Source: a bacterium 1XD21-70 (GTDB lineage Bacteria; Bacillota; Clostridia; Lachnospirales; Lachnospiraceae). From it: a stretch of 64,000 nt of DNA. This document shows positions 26,554-35,575 of the stretch, piece after piece; position 1 is the first letter of the stretch, and each line of letters starts with the position of its first letter. Below the pieces are notes generated by a model that was given only the letters and a program-made list of their open reading frames with translations, had not been told where the DNA came from and ran no database searches. A program made the position numbers and the translations under genes. The stretch covers positions 62,001 through 126,000 of the forward strand of contig RAYB01000012.1 of assembly GCA_003669055.1 (NCBI GenBank), in the 5' to 3' direction.

Positions 26554-27285
26554 ATGCCAAAAGCAAGATACGAAAATATTTATAAAGACTTAAAGCAGAA
26601 AATCGAAGCCAATGTTTTCACCTATCAGGAACTTTTACCGTCAGAAAACACTTTGATCCAAACCTATAGCTGTTCCCGCAATACCCTTCGCCGGGCAGTC
26701 AGCCGCTTAGTGACTGACGGTTACGTACAGACCATGCAGGGAAAAGGGGTGCGCAATATCTATCAGCCTATCGCGCAAGCGGCCTTCACTATCGGAGAAA
26801 TCGAAAGTTTTCGTGAATCCGCCGCGCGGAACGGCCACCACCCCCTTACAGAAGTCCTTCTGTTTACGGAATTTGCAGTCAGCGAAAAACAGTCCCTGTA
26901 CACCGGCTTTCCTGCAGGAACCGATATTTATTATATCCAGCGCCTCCATTACTTAGATGATATGCCATTGATCCTTAACCACAATTACTTCTTAAAAGAG
27001 GCCGTCCCCGGCCTCACTAAAGAAATTGCGGAAAATTCCATCTATCAATATCTGGAAAACACCTTGCATATGACGATTGTAAACAGCAAGCGGATTATGA
27101 CGGTAGAAAAGATGACAGAAATAGATGAAAAGCACCTGATGATGAATGCCCAGGATTATAATTGTATGGCTGTGGTCACCAGCCATACCTACAACAGTGA
27201 CGGTGTAATGTTTGAATATACGCAGTCCCGGCATCGCCCGGACTATTTCCGGTTTTATGAAAACGCGGTGAGGAAACCGACTTAA
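26554..27285 (+). CDS. treR: Trehalose operon repressor (GntR family)
   Basis: 243 residues: a winged helix-turn-helix at about 1-70 (LLPSENTLIQTYSCSRNTLRRAVSRLVTDGYVQTMQGKG) and a UTRA effector domain (about 90-235). It is divergent from treB-treC, and three operators lie between them. In relatives the effector is trehalose-6-phosphate. The start is supported by AGAGGGAAAT upstream. Confidence 0.9.
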   Translation: MPKARYENIYKDLKQKIEANVFTYQELLPSENTLIQTYSCSRNTLRRAVSRLVTDGYVQTMQGKGVRNIYQPIAQAAFTIGEIESFRESAARNGHHPLTEVLLFTEFAVSEKQSLYTGFPAGTDIYYIQRLHYLDDMPLILNHNYFLKEAVPGLTKEIAENSIYQYLENTLHMTIVNSKRIMTVEKMTEIDEKHLMMNAQDYNCMAVVTSHTYNSDGVMFEYTQSRHRPDYFRFYENAVRKPT

Positions 27286-27288
27286 AAT

Positions 27289-28251
27289 TCATGCCCGGCC
27301 TCCGCTGCCCGGTCTTTCAAACAGGCTGAGCTGTCCGTCCACCACGGACTTCATTTTCCGCACAGTCACTTTATCGCCCGGCTCCACTGCCCCGCACAAG
27401 AGCGGGGACAGAAGGTCATAGCGTTCCGTGCGCGAGCGGACTGCTGCCTTGCTGAAATTGGCATAGCAATAGAGGCAGCCGTTTCTGCAGGTGTTGTATG
27501 TTCCCACCTCTACGCTCTCTGCACACCCGCATTCCTTCCTCTGGTTTTTATCTTTCCCGGCCAGGACCCGGCAGCCGGTGATTTCCTCGATCAGCCGGGG
27601 ATCAATGCAGCTTCCGTGGCGGATCCCCACCTCTTCTAAGCCTATGCCCTCTGCACAGGATTCCACCGCCATGCCGTGTTCCCTGGCGATAGCTGCCAGC
27701 TGCCCGGCAAAGGGTTTCAGTTCCCCATTGGGCAATTCCCTCACCTGCAAAGCATCCATGCTTTTTTGAATCTTGGCATACGAATCCACAAAGCTGACCA
27801 CCACCCGCTCCGTATACCCTTCCAGCCCCTGGGCTATGGCCGCAAAAGCTCTCCGGTGGTAGTCCGGCGTGTAGGACGGATTGAACAGAATCGGGTCATA
27901 CCGCCAAATCACCCGCTTTTTCCCAATCATCCGGGAAAGCTTCCGGAACCGTTCCATCAGCACGGCCTGCTTGCCGAAAAGCCCCGGCTCCACATCCCTG
28001 CCGTAACCGTTCATGGTAAACTGAACATAATAAGGATACTTCTCAATCAGTTCCAGCCTCTCCATCATGGCCGCAGGGTTTTTCGTCCAGAACACTATAC
28101 AGTCAACTGCTTTCGGCGATAAATCGACCATGCTCACCTGCCGTTCATTCATGGGATTACGCACATACAAATACCCTTCCCGAAGCCGGTGGCAGAACCA
28201 GTCAAAATAGTAATTGGGGATATCGGTCCGTCTGCTGACACTTAAAATCAT
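27289..28251 (-). CDS. DUF1848 family protein with Cys cluster
   Basis: 320 residues of the DUF1848 family, of unknown function. It begins ILSVSRRTDIPNYYFDWF. CIVFWTKNPAAM and RYDPILF are conserved-looking blocks. The C-terminal part holds a Cys cluster (CGCAES, then NTCRNGCLYCYANFS) that may bind an iron-sulfur centre, in the manner of radical-SAM-related proteins, though the position is C-terminal. GGGAGG precedes the ATG at 28251; a longer frame adds 11 residues. It converges on treR with a 3-bp gap and seems functionally unrelated to it. Confidence 0.8.
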   Translation of the reverse strand: MILSVSRRTDIPNYYFDWFCHRLREGYLYVRNPMNERQVSMVDLSPKAVDCIVFWTKNPAAMMERLELIEKYPYYVQFTMNGYGRDVEPGLFGKQAVLMERFRKLSRMIGKKRVIWRYDPILFNPSYTPDYHRRAFAAIAQGLEGYTERVVVSFVDSYAKIQKSMDALQVRELPNGELKPFAGQLAAIAREHGMAVESCAEGIGLEEVGIRHGSCIDPRLIEEITGCRVLAGKDKNQRKECGCAESVEVGTYNTCRNGCLYCYANFSKAAVRSRTERYDLLSPLLCGAVEPGDKVTVRKMKSVVDGQLSLFERPGSGGRA

Positions 28252-28302
28252 AGCTGGTGCCTCCCTTGCCCTCTGGCTTCCCATGAAATAAATCCTTTTG
28301 TT

Positions 28303-28923
28303 TTAAACTAACTGATACATCCCTTTTCCTAACTTTTTGACAAATCCGGAGGCTTCACTTTGGTTCAAAACCCTTTGCAGCTGCCTTGCACTGCAATGAA
28401 GATGAAAAGCAGTCTGTTCTATTCCTTTTAATGTTTTATCGTTGCATTTATACTTCATGTAGGATATGACCCGTTCTGTAAGAGAAGAAGGAATGGCATC
28501 CATAGCGGTTATTTCTCTAATTTTGGCAGAAAGGCTGCTGCATATGAGTATGAGAAACTGATTATTGGAAAACAACATTTCCTTATGTTTTTCTATCAAA
28601 AATGAGATACAAATCAGCTTTTCAGCCGCTTCCGCATAAATATTGCTGCTCCTGGGATAAAAAATCTCCATATCCCCGAGAAAGTAATCTGTAGTTCCGG
28701 TTGACAAGGAATAGCGCGTACCATCATCACGAATAAGGTAGATATTGATAGAACCCTGTTCCACAATTTGAAATAGTAATTCATTCTGAAAAGGCGAACT
28801 CACCAATTCGCCTTTTTCATATTTTATAAGGTAAAAATCTATATCCGACGAATCAAGTACTGCATGGTATTTACTCTTCGCAATGTAGCTAATAATCTTC
28901 TCTTTATCATAGATCCTTTCCAT
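28303..28923 (-). CDS. Crp/Fnr-like transcription regulator
   Basis: 206 residues: a cyclic-nucleotide-binding-type beta-barrel (about 20-120, with VEQGSINIYLIRDDG and YFLGDMEIF), a dimer helix and a C-terminal helix-turn-helix (GIEQTAFHLHCSARQLQRVLNQ). It lacks the Cys set of Fnr, so an iron-sulfur sensor is unlikely; it resembles YeiL-type members. It is divergent from a MATE exporter 87 bp away, and a perfect GACATATGTC palindrome lies in between. Local control of the exporter is the simplest reading. Confidence 0.82.
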   Translation of the reverse strand: MERIYDKEKIISYIAKSKYHAVLDSSDIDFYLIKYEKGELVSSPFQNELLFQIVEQGSINIYLIRDDGTRYSLSTGTTDYFLGDMEIFYPRSSNIYAEAAEKLICISFLIEKHKEMLFSNNQFLILICSSLSAKIREITAMDAIPSSLTERVISYMKYKCNDKTLKGIEQTAFHLHCSARQLQRVLNQSEASGFVKKLGKGMYQLV

Positions 28924-28940
28924 AAAACCACCTGCAACCG

Positions 28941-28980
28941 GACATATGTCTTGTTTTCTGAATTTATTTTATCTTATAAT
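28941..28980 (+). promoter_or_regulatory. MATE promoter with palindrome
   Basis: The GACATATGTC palindrome (28941-28950) abuts TTGTTT (28951-28956) and TATAAT (28975-28980), spacer 18 bp. It is a candidate site for the divergent Crp/Fnr-like protein. Confidence 0.5.
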
Positions 28981-29010
28981 ATTAAAAAAATCAAGGGAGG
29001 AAAAGAAAAC

Positions 29011-30348
29011 ATGACATCTGTTTTTGAAGAAAAGAATCTTTCCAAAGCAATTATGAGAGTTGGGCTGCCTGCTATGTTGGGGCAGCTTACAACACTGATT
29101 TATAATATCGCCGATACATTTTTTGTTTCTTTAACAAAAGAACCCGCGATGATTGCGGCTGTAACATTGTGTGCGCCAATATTGCTTATTATTATGTCTA
29201 TTGCCTGTATTTTCGGAATGGGAGGCAGCAGTGTAATTGCCCGGTTACTGGGAGAAGAAAAACGGGAAGAATCTGGCACAACGATGAATTTCTGTGTATA
29301 CGCAATAGGAATCGCAGGCATTATTACACTTGCTTTGGAGCTGGCTTTCTTGCAGCCATTGGCAAAACTATCCGGTGCAGATGCGGATAATGCGGCTTAT
29401 ACCTACGATTATCTGAAATGGATTTTTATCGGTGCTCCTTTTATTATGTTGGCAAATGGATTCGTCCACTTGTTCCGCTCGGTTGGCCTGATTAAAGAAA
29501 GCACTATGGGTCTGGTGCTTGGAAATGTAATTAATATGGTGCTGGATTATGTTTTTATTGCCATTCTTGGCTGGGGAACCGCAGGAGCCGCGCTTGCAAC
29601 AGCTTTAGGATTTGTATGTGCAACGATATACTATATTATTTGCATGATCCGTGAAAAATATAAGGGAAATCAATTAGTGCCATTGACACTGAAACGTTTT
29701 TCACCAAATGCAGCAATGGTTCGGAATGTGATAAGTATCGGTATCCCCGGCGCTCTCATCACAGTGCTTATGAGTGTTTCCAATATTGTGCTGAACAATT
29801 ATATCAGTATTTATGGGTCTGATGCAGTAGCTTCTTATGGAATTGCATACAAACTTGATATGGTTCCGATTTTGCTGTCAGTAGGATTATCACAGGGGGT
29901 TGCCCCTTTAGTGGGCTATTGTTATGGGGGGAATGAGCGAAAACGAATGTTTAATATCGTAAAGTATACGATACTATACGGAGGGTTCATGGGTGCAATC
30001 TTTACTGCCGCCTTTATCCTTCTGGGAAAACAGCTTGCCGCCATGTTCCTTCAAAATGATGTTTTAATTGAACAGACAGGATACTTTCTGAAAATCCTCT
30101 GCCTGTCGGCTCCCATGCTTGGTGTTATCAATATGATGACGAGTTATTTTCAGGCATTAGGAAAAGCAATCAAATCTCTGACCATTACCGTTCTAAGAAA
30201 TGCCATACTGTTTATTCCAGGCGTCATCATTTTGAATTACTTTTGGAAACTGAATGGCGTGATTGCAGCACAGCCTGTTGTTGAAACTGCTTTAGCAATC
30301 ATTTGCATCATTATGTATATTCAAGATACAAATTCGGTCAGCAACTAA
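29011..30348 (+). CDS. MATE family multidrug/cation exporter
   Basis: 445 residues with twelve predicted membrane helices in two MATE repeats (PAMLGQLTTLIYNIADTFFV near the start; GSDAVASYGIAYKLDMVPILLSVGLSQGVAPLVGYCYG opening the second half). MATE proteins expel drugs or other organics using Na+ or H+ gradients; the substrate is unknown. The start at 29011 follows AAGGGAGGAAAAG; a longer frame would overlap the divergent regulator. It is probably controlled by the Crp/Fnr-like protein. Confidence 0.9.
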   Translation: MTSVFEEKNLSKAIMRVGLPAMLGQLTTLIYNIADTFFVSLTKEPAMIAAVTLCAPILLIIMSIACIFGMGGSSVIARLLGEEKREESGTTMNFCVYAIGIAGIITLALELAFLQPLAKLSGADADNAAYTYDYLKWIFIGAPFIMLANGFVHLFRSVGLIKESTMGLVLGNVINMVLDYVFIAILGWGTAGAALATALGFVCATIYYIICMIREKYKGNQLVPLTLKRFSPNAAMVRNVISIGIPGALITVLMSVSNIVLNNYISIYGSDAVASYGIAYKLDMVPILLSVGLSQGVAPLVGYCYGGNERKRMFNIVKYTILYGGFMGAIFTAAFILLGKQLAAMFLQNDVLIEQTGYFLKILCLSAPMLGVINMMTSYFQALGKAIKSLTITVLRNAILFIPGVIILNYFWKLNGVIAAQPVVETALAIICIIMYIQDTNSVSN

Positions 30349-30387
30349 AATTCTGGGCTATACAACCCGGCACTTCATCCCCCCGCA

Positions 30388-30594
30388 TTAGCGCTGATAT
30401 ATCTTCCCCAGGCACATCTGGTCAATTTCCGCCTGGACGGTTGCCATTTGCTCTTTTACATCTTTCTGCGCGTCCTCATCATGGTTCTGTATAGCTAACA
30501 GCATCAGCATATTCAGGGTACAAAGCTGCTCCTTTAAGCTGTTCAGCGTTTTGCTGCGCTTGATCGAATTTGGCTTGGAATGATGTTCTTTCAT
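30388..30594 (-). CDS. Small helical protein, unknown
   Basis: 68 residues, rich in Lys, Gln, Glu and Met, predicted mostly helical and perhaps coiled coil (LKEQLCTLNMLMLLAIQNHDEDAQKDVKEQMATVQAEIDQM). AGGAG precedes the ATG and the start overlaps the stop of the upstream small gene by ATGA, so the pair is translationally coupled. I do not recognise the family. Such short pairs are common in remnants of conjugative elements, but nothing here proves that origin. Confidence 0.5.
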   Translation of the reverse strand: MKEHHSKPNSIKRSKTLNSLKEQLCTLNMLMLLAIQNHDEDAQKDVKEQMATVQAEIDQMCLGKIYQR

Positions 30595-30761
30595 TTTGTT
30601 CTCCTCATATCAGGGCTGGCGCTGTAGTTCGGTAAGCAGTTTCCATCGTATCGGTACAACTGAATCTGAACCTGGGGGAAATTTTCGTTATCCAGGTGAA
30701 TGGTCAGGCCGATCTCTTCCTTTTTTGTGGGCTGCTCATCGGTAAACTCCTCAGCAGTCAT
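30591..30761 (-). CDS. Small protein, possibly the tail of a decayed gene
   Basis: 56 residues from an ATG at 30761 without a convincing ribosome site. The frame stays open only 12 codons further upstream, to a TGA. The sequence (IGLTIHLDNENFPQVQIQLYR) looks like a real beta-rich domain end, so this may be the C-terminal remnant of a larger gene. It overlaps the next small gene by ATGA. Confidence 0.4.
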   Translation of the reverse strand: MTAEEFTDEQPTKKEEIGLTIHLDNENFPQVQIQLYRYDGNCLPNYSASPDMRRTK

Positions 30762-30863
30762 ATTTTGCAGTGAAGATTGAAGATTTCCGCCCCCTCATCC
30801 TCCTTCTGATTCGGAATAGGGTCATTATAGCAGGCAAACTTAAAAGCTAGTTAAAAAACGAAC

Positions 30864-30900
30864 GCTTGCTATTGACGCTTTTTCAAAAGCATGCTATCAT
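30864..30900 (+). promoter_or_regulatory. marR promoter and putative operator
   Basis: TTGACG (30872-30877) and TATCAT (30895-30900) with a 17-bp spacer. GCTTGCTATT (30864-30873) overlaps the -35 box. Its reverse complement AATAGCAAGC recurs at 31391-31400 upstream of the MATE gene that follows marR, suggesting a MarR binding site. Confidence 0.65.
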
Positions 30901-30924
30901 TATGATTGTCAGGAGGGACAGATA

Positions 30925-31347
30925 ATGGAAAAACCACAGGACTGCGGAATGCTGATCAAGCAAATCAATGACGAACTGCTGAAAAACGCTAACAATGCAT
31001 TGCGGTTACAGAATATAACTTTGGCGCAGTTAGAGGTTCTGGTTCAACTGAGCCAAGCCCCAAAGGGACAGTACTCCCTAAAGGAGTTGGAGCAGATTCT
31101 TCACGTAGCCCAGTCCACGGCAGCGGGAATCATTTCCCGGCTGGAGCAGAAAGGCTTTGTGGCGGGTCTGGGAGATGCAGCAGATCGGCGAATCAAACAG
31201 GTACAAATCACATCCGCAGGCGTGGAATGTGTCCGCAACGCCCTGCACCACCGGGTTAAAGCTGAGGAACTGCTTCTCTCCAACCTGACAGAAGCCGAGC
31301 GGGACATCTTTTATATGCTCTTAAAAAAAGTGCGGGATTCCCTGTAA
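30925..31347 (+). CDS. MarR family regulator
   Basis: 140 residues with the MarR winged-helix layout: QLSQAPKGQYSLKELEQILHVAQSTAAGIISRLEQKGFV (recognition helix and turn), then the wing DAADRRIKQVQIT. It usually represses a neighbouring efflux gene and is released by ligands. The ATG follows CAGGAGGG. The MATE gene 90 bp downstream is the likely target, and the same AATAGCAAGC motif lies before both genes. Confidence 0.9.
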   Translation: MEKPQDCGMLIKQINDELLKNANNALRLQNITLAQLEVLVQLSQAPKGQYSLKELEQILHVAQSTAAGIISRLEQKGFVAGLGDAADRRIKQVQITSAGVECVRNALHHRVKAEELLLSNLTEAERDIFYMLLKKVRDSL

Positions 31348-31352
31348 AACTG

Positions 31353-31404
31353 CTGCCGCCATTTATCGGCGGCAGGCTTTCACTCAAATAAATAGCAAGC
31401 TATT
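31353..31404 (+). promoter_or_regulatory. Hairpin and putative MarR operator before MATE gene
   Basis: CTGCCGCC (31353-31360) pairs with GGCGGCAG (31368-31375), loop of 7, weakly T-rich after: an attenuator or terminator. AATAGCAAGCTATT (31391-31404) is a palindrome sharing AATAGCAAGC with the marR promoter. Confidence 0.5.
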
Positions 31405-31437
31405 AAAAGTATCCTATTGAATTAAGGAGGAATCACA

Positions 31438-32826
31438 ATGAACAATACAAACACAATGGAAGTTTTTGAAAAGGCGCCTGTTCCGAAGGCAGTGCTGAAA
31501 AATACGCTCCCCGCCATGGCTGCTATGCTGATGGTGCTGATCTACAACTTGGCAGACACCTTTTTCATTGGTCAGACCCATAATGATATCCTGGTAGCAG
31601 CGGTATCCCTGGCCACGCCGGTCTTTCTCATCTTCATGGCAGTGGGAACGGTGTTTGGCATCGGCGGCACTTCGGTGATCTCCCGTGCCTTTGGACAGGG
31701 ACGGCAAGAGTACGCAAAAAAGGTGTGCGCTTTCTGTCTGTGGAGCTGCATGGCGACAGGGTTTGTGATGTCTGCCGGATTCCTGCTCTTTATGGAGCAG
31801 ATTCTGACCCTGATCGGAGCCAGCGCGGATACCTGGGAACCGGCGAAAACCTACTTAACCATCGTTGCCTTAGGCGGCCCTTTCGTTCTGATCTCCAACT
31901 GCTTCTCCAATATCCTCCGGGCAGAGGGTCAGCCCAACAAGGCAATGGCAGGTCAGGTTTTGGGAAATCTGCTCAATGTAGTCCTGGATCCCCTTATGAT
32001 CCTGACCTTCCGCTGGGGGATTGCAGGTGCGGCGATTGCCACTGTCATTGGAAACGGAGTGGGAGCCGGGTACTATATCCTCTACTATCTCCGGGGGCAG
32101 TCGAATCTCAGCATTCACATCCGGGACTTTTCCGTGAAAGATCAGATTTGCGCCAATGTGCTGGCCATTGGCATTCCTGCCTCTCTTGGTTCTCTTCTGA
32201 TGAGCGTGTCGCAGATCGTGGTCAACGCCCGGATGGCGGGCTACGGCGACATGGCTGTGGCGGGAATGGGGGTGGCCATGAAAGTTACCATGATTACCGG
32301 CATGGTCTGTATTGGCTTCGGCCAGGGAGTCCAGCCGCTTCTTGGCTACTGCGTGGGGGCAAAGCTGTGGGAGCGGTTCAGGAAGATCATGCGCTTCTCT
32401 GTCCTCTTTGCTCTGGCTCTCAGCGCTGTCATGACCGGGCTGTGCTATTTGCTCCGGGACGCTGTCATCCGGGTGTTCCTGACCGATACGGCCTCCTTTG
32501 GTTATGCAATCACCTTCACCAATATCCTGCTGACCACCAGTTTTCTGTTCGGCATATTCTACGTGATGACCAATGCGCTCCAGGCCATGGGGGCGGCAGT
32601 GCAGGCTCTCATTATCAATCTCAGCCGCCAGGGAATCGTTTATATCCCGGCTCTGTTCATTCTGCAAGCTGCCCTGGACATTAACGGGCTGGCCTGGGCG
32701 CAGCCCTTGGCTGATTTGCTCTCCACTGCGCTGGTGGCAGTACTCTACTTGTGGACTTCCCGAAAAAGGATGGCAGAACCGGGAACCTCCGGTGAAAAAA
32801 ATTTGATTTCTGTTGGTTCCTTTTAA
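31438..32826 (+). CDS. MATE family multidrug exporter
   Basis: 462 residues, twelve predicted membrane helices in two halves (MLMVLIYNLADTFFIGQT near the start, IGGTSVISRAFGQG, and MAVAGMGVAMKVTMITGMVCIGFGQGVQPLLGY in the second half). AAGGAGG precedes the ATG. Controlled in all likelihood by the MarR protein encoded upstream. It is a different MATE subtype from the one at 29011. Substrate unknown. Confidence 0.92.
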   Translation: MNNTNTMEVFEKAPVPKAVLKNTLPAMAAMLMVLIYNLADTFFIGQTHNDILVAAVSLATPVFLIFMAVGTVFGIGGTSVISRAFGQGRQEYAKKVCAFCLWSCMATGFVMSAGFLLFMEQILTLIGASADTWEPAKTYLTIVALGGPFVLISNCFSNILRAEGQPNKAMAGQVLGNLLNVVLDPLMILTFRWGIAGAAIATVIGNGVGAGYYILYYLRGQSNLSIHIRDFSVKDQICANVLAIGIPASLGSLLMSVSQIVVNARMAGYGDMAVAGMGVAMKVTMITGMVCIGFGQGVQPLLGYCVGAKLWERFRKIMRFSVLFALALSAVMTGLCYLLRDAVIRVFLTDTASFGYAITFTNILLTTSFLFGIFYVMTNALQAMGAAVQALIINLSRQGIVYIPALFILQAALDINGLAWAQPLADLLSTALVAVLYLWTSRKRMAEPGTSGEKNLISVGSF

Positions 32827-32901
32827 GTTGTTTTTGAGTTCGGTATCTATACTGATAGCAGGATTTTCATTAGAAAGTTCTGCCGGAAGGAGGTGCCTGT
32901 G

Positions 32902-33387
32902 ATGGGGTTTCAAAAAATGGGATCCGGGCTGCTGTTACTGTTGCTGCTGCTGTTATCTGGCTGCGCCGGCATAGATACTGCGCCGCCTGAGGAGACGAGC
33001 GAAGAAGAACTTTCCCTTACGGCACTGTTTCAGACAGAAAGCGGGGATGCCCTCTATGGCAGCGCCGCCTGCTTTTCCACGGAGACAAGCAGCGATTGCT
33101 TCCCAGTGGACGATCATGGGATAGTCCGTGTTTCCGGTTTGCCGAGAAGCGGGGAACTGGTGCTGACTCTATTTGACCCACAGCAAAAGGTACAAGGCAC
33201 TATGACCCTTTTCTTTGGCCAAGGCGCTGTGATCGATGCCACTACCAGCAAAGACGGCGCGGGATACATTACCATCAGAGAGGACACCGGCGAAGTGGCC
33301 ATGATGTTTGTTCTGACGGAAAACGGCGCCTTACAATGCACGCTTTGGCTGGCAAAAACGATTCCGTCCCCTGCGGATTTCCCTTAG
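32902..33387 (+). CDS. Small lipoprotein, unknown
   Basis: 161 residues. The start at 32902 lies 8 bp after AAGGAGG. The signal peptide is a poly-leucine stretch ending in a lipobox LSGC (Cys20). The remainder is a compact beta-rich domain (LTALFQTESGDALYGSAACF, VSGLPRSGELVLTLFD). It sits 16 bp before a response-regulator gene and so is probably the first gene of a three-gene operon with the two-component pair. It may be an extracytoplasmic partner of the sensor kinase, which is inference from position only. Confidence 0.7.
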   Translation: MGFQKMGSGLLLLLLLLLSGCAGIDTAPPEETSEEELSLTALFQTESGDALYGSAACFSTETSSDCFPVDDHGIVRVSGLPRSGELVLTLFDPQQKVQGTMTLFFGQGAVIDATTSKDGAGYITIREDTGEVAMMFVLTENGALQCTLWLAKTIPSPADFP

Positions 33388-33403
33388 AAAAGGAGGATGC
33401 TCT

Positions 33404-34078
33404 ATGCGAATTTTAGTGGCTGATGACGAACCGGAGATGGCCATGGTTCTGAAGGCTCTGCTCAAGCGGGAACACTATTTTGTGGATGTGGTTTACGATG
33501 GACAGGACGCTTTGGACTATGGTCTTTCAGAAAATTATGGCTGTATCATCCTGGACATTATGATGCCCCGGCTGGATGGTATCCAGGCTTTACAGGCTCT
33601 GCGAGCCAAAAATGTCGCCACGCCGGTGCTGCTTCTGACGGCAAAAAGCCAGGTGGAAGACCGGGTGGCCGGACTGGACAGCGGGGCGGACGACTACCTG
33701 CCCAAGCCCTTTGACAACCGGGAATTGCTTGCCAGGGTACGGGCCCTGACCCGCAGAGGCGGAGGGTACACCCCTCATGTTCTAACTGCCGGAAATGTCA
33801 CATTGGACTGCTCCACCTTTGAACTGAAATGCGGTTCCTCCTGTATCCGGCTGGGCAACCGGGAGTTTCAAATGCTGGAACTGCTCATGCGGCAGGAGGG
33901 GCGGCTGATCTCCACCGGGCAGTTTATGGAGTATATCTGGGGCTACGACAGCGAGGCAGAGATCAATGTGGTATGGGCCTATATTTCCTATCTTCGCCGC
34001 AAGCTGGAGGCGATAGGCGGGAACGTCCGTATTACCGCCCGCCGGAGCCAGGGATACTTGCTGGAGGAAACCACATGA
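33404..34078 (+). CDS. OmpR-family response regulator
   Basis: 224 residues: receiver domain with acidic pocket VADDEP, phosphoacceptor Asp51 (IILDIMMPRLDG), Thr in LLTAK and Lys in LPKPF, followed by a winged helix (LGNREFQMLELLMRQEGRLIS, ARRSQGYLL). It overlaps the kinase gene by ATGA, so the two are translationally coupled. Targets are unknown; the preceding lipoprotein and MATE genes are candidates. Confidence 0.92.
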   Translation: MRILVADDEPEMAMVLKALLKREHYFVDVVYDGQDALDYGLSENYGCIILDIMMPRLDGIQALQALRAKNVATPVLLLTAKSQVEDRVAGLDSGADDYLPKPFDNRELLARVRALTRRGGGYTPHVLTAGNVTLDCSTFELKCGSSCIRLGNREFQMLELLMRQEGRLISTGQFMEYIWGYDSEAEINVVWAYISYLRRKLEAIGGNVRITARRSQGYLLEETT

Positions 34079-35307
34079 TCTCCTCACTGCGCCGGAAATT
34101 TATTCTGATCGCCATGGCCTCCCTGGTGGGAACCATGGTCGTTCTCTGCACAGCCATTGCCATAGGCAATCACTGTATCGTCACCAATCGAGTCGATCAT
34201 GTGATTTCCGTTCTGCGCCAGAATAACGGGAACTTTCTGCCGCCTGACCCCTGCTTTGACCCCTCAGATTTTGATTTTCAGATTACCCCGGAAACCCCTT
34301 TTGAGACACGGTATTTCCTTGTGGAATTGACCGCGCAAAGGGAAATCCAATCAGTCAACTTAGAGCACATCGCCGCATTAGACCGCCAGACAGTGGTGGA
34401 CGCCATCAGCCAGATCATCCATACCGGGGCTGAACGGGGATATGTCGGCCATTACCGTTTTGGCGTGTTCCCAAATGAGGACGGAGGAAATACTATGATC
34501 GTTCTGGATTGTTTCCTCCAGCTTCAATCGGCGAATAATATGCTGCGCATCACAATCCTCATATTTTTGATTTATGTCCTGATTGTTTTTATCCTGCTGC
34601 TCTTTTTTTCCAGGCGGGCGATTCGGCCTTTTGTGGATAATCTGGAACGGCAGAGGCAGTTTATCACCGATGCCTCCCATGAACTCAAAACACCGTTGGC
34701 CATTCTGTCTGCGAATATCGGGCTGCTGGAAGATACCTGGGGAGCGGACAAATGGCTGGACAGCGCAAAAGCGCAGATCACCCGTCTGGACAGGCTGATT
34801 AAAAATCTGGTGGAACTGGCCCGCACAGAGGAGACCATCCGAGAAGATGCAGTGGAAATGTTTTCTGTCAGTGAGATTGCCCAGGCAAGCACAGACGCCT
34901 TTCAGCCATTGGCCGAAGCAGACGGAAAATCCTTATTGGCGGAAATTGCAGATGGAATCAGCACAAAGGGGGTTCAAAATAATTTCTTCCGTCTGTTTTC
35001 CATTCTGCTGGACAATGCAGTCAAATACTGTGACACGGCGGGGACAATCCGCCTGTCTGTGTCCATGCGGGGACGCAACATCTGTATTGCCGTATCCAAC
35101 CCCTGCACAGGGGTGGATACGAACCAGCTATCCCGGTACTTTGACCGTTTCTACCGGGCAGATTCCTCCCGCGCCCGGTCTACCGGCGGTTATGGCATCG
35201 GCCTGTCTACTGCCAGAGCCATTGTCACCCGGCACAAAGGCCGTATTTCCAACCACTATGCAGACGGCGTAATCACCTTTACCGCAGTGATACCACAGGT
35301 GGGCTGA
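34075..35307 (+). CDS. Sensor histidine kinase
   Basis: 410 residues: a first membrane helix (about 8-30), an extracytoplasmic loop of about 130 residues, a second helix (LIFLIYVLIVFILLLFF), HisKA with ITDASHELKTPLAIL (His202), and HATPase (LLDNAVKYCDTAG, GGYGIGLSTARAI). The start overlaps the response regulator stop (ATGA). The sensed signal is unknown. It marks the left edge of the accessory island. Confidence 0.92.
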   Translation: MISSLRRKFILIAMASLVGTMVVLCTAIAIGNHCIVTNRVDHVISVLRQNNGNFLPPDPCFDPSDFDFQITPETPFETRYFLVELTAQREIQSVNLEHIAALDRQTVVDAISQIIHTGAERGYVGHYRFGVFPNEDGGNTMIVLDCFLQLQSANNMLRITILIFLIYVLIVFILLLFFSRRAIRPFVDNLERQRQFITDASHELKTPLAILSANIGLLEDTWGADKWLDSAKAQITRLDRLIKNLVELARTEETIREDAVEMFSVSEIAQASTDAFQPLAEADGKSLLAEIADGISTKGVQNNFFRLFSILLDNAVKYCDTAGTIRLSVSMRGRNICIAVSNPCTGVDTNQLSRYFDRFYRADSSRARSTGGYGIGLSTARAIVTRHKGRISNHYADGVITFTAVIPQVG

Positions 35308-35460
35308 CGCTTTGCGGCTGATTGTCACTGTCAGGTCTGGAAGCCACCGGACACTGTAACCAGAAAAATTTCCTGTTTCATGTTAAAGCTTTATTCTATC
35401 ATCTCAGTCCCGTCAGCTTCCGTGATTTTGCTGCCATATAAGGAAAGCAATTTGAATTTA

Positions 35461-35502
35461 TTCGTAAAATTTACAAATATTTATTTGACGCCCTCCTATA
35501 AT
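35461..35502 (+). promoter_or_regulatory. Island operator-promoter, copy 1
   Basis: TTCGTAAAATTTACAAA (35461-35477; core GTAAAATTTAC 35464-35474), then 22 bp, then -10 TATAAT (35497-35502). No good -35 hexamer lies at the standard distance. It drives the 35576-38874 pair. Confidence 0.75.
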
Positions 35503-35575
35503 CGTGTTAGGATAGAAGCGCAGAGGCACGCCAAAGATGCAAAATCCAAAATTTAAAGAAAGGTGCAGGAAAAGC

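Noticed and set aside
31725-32913. Long frames overlapping the second MATE gene on both strands
   Set aside because: The MATE frame has clear homology and a ribosome site; the others are shadows.
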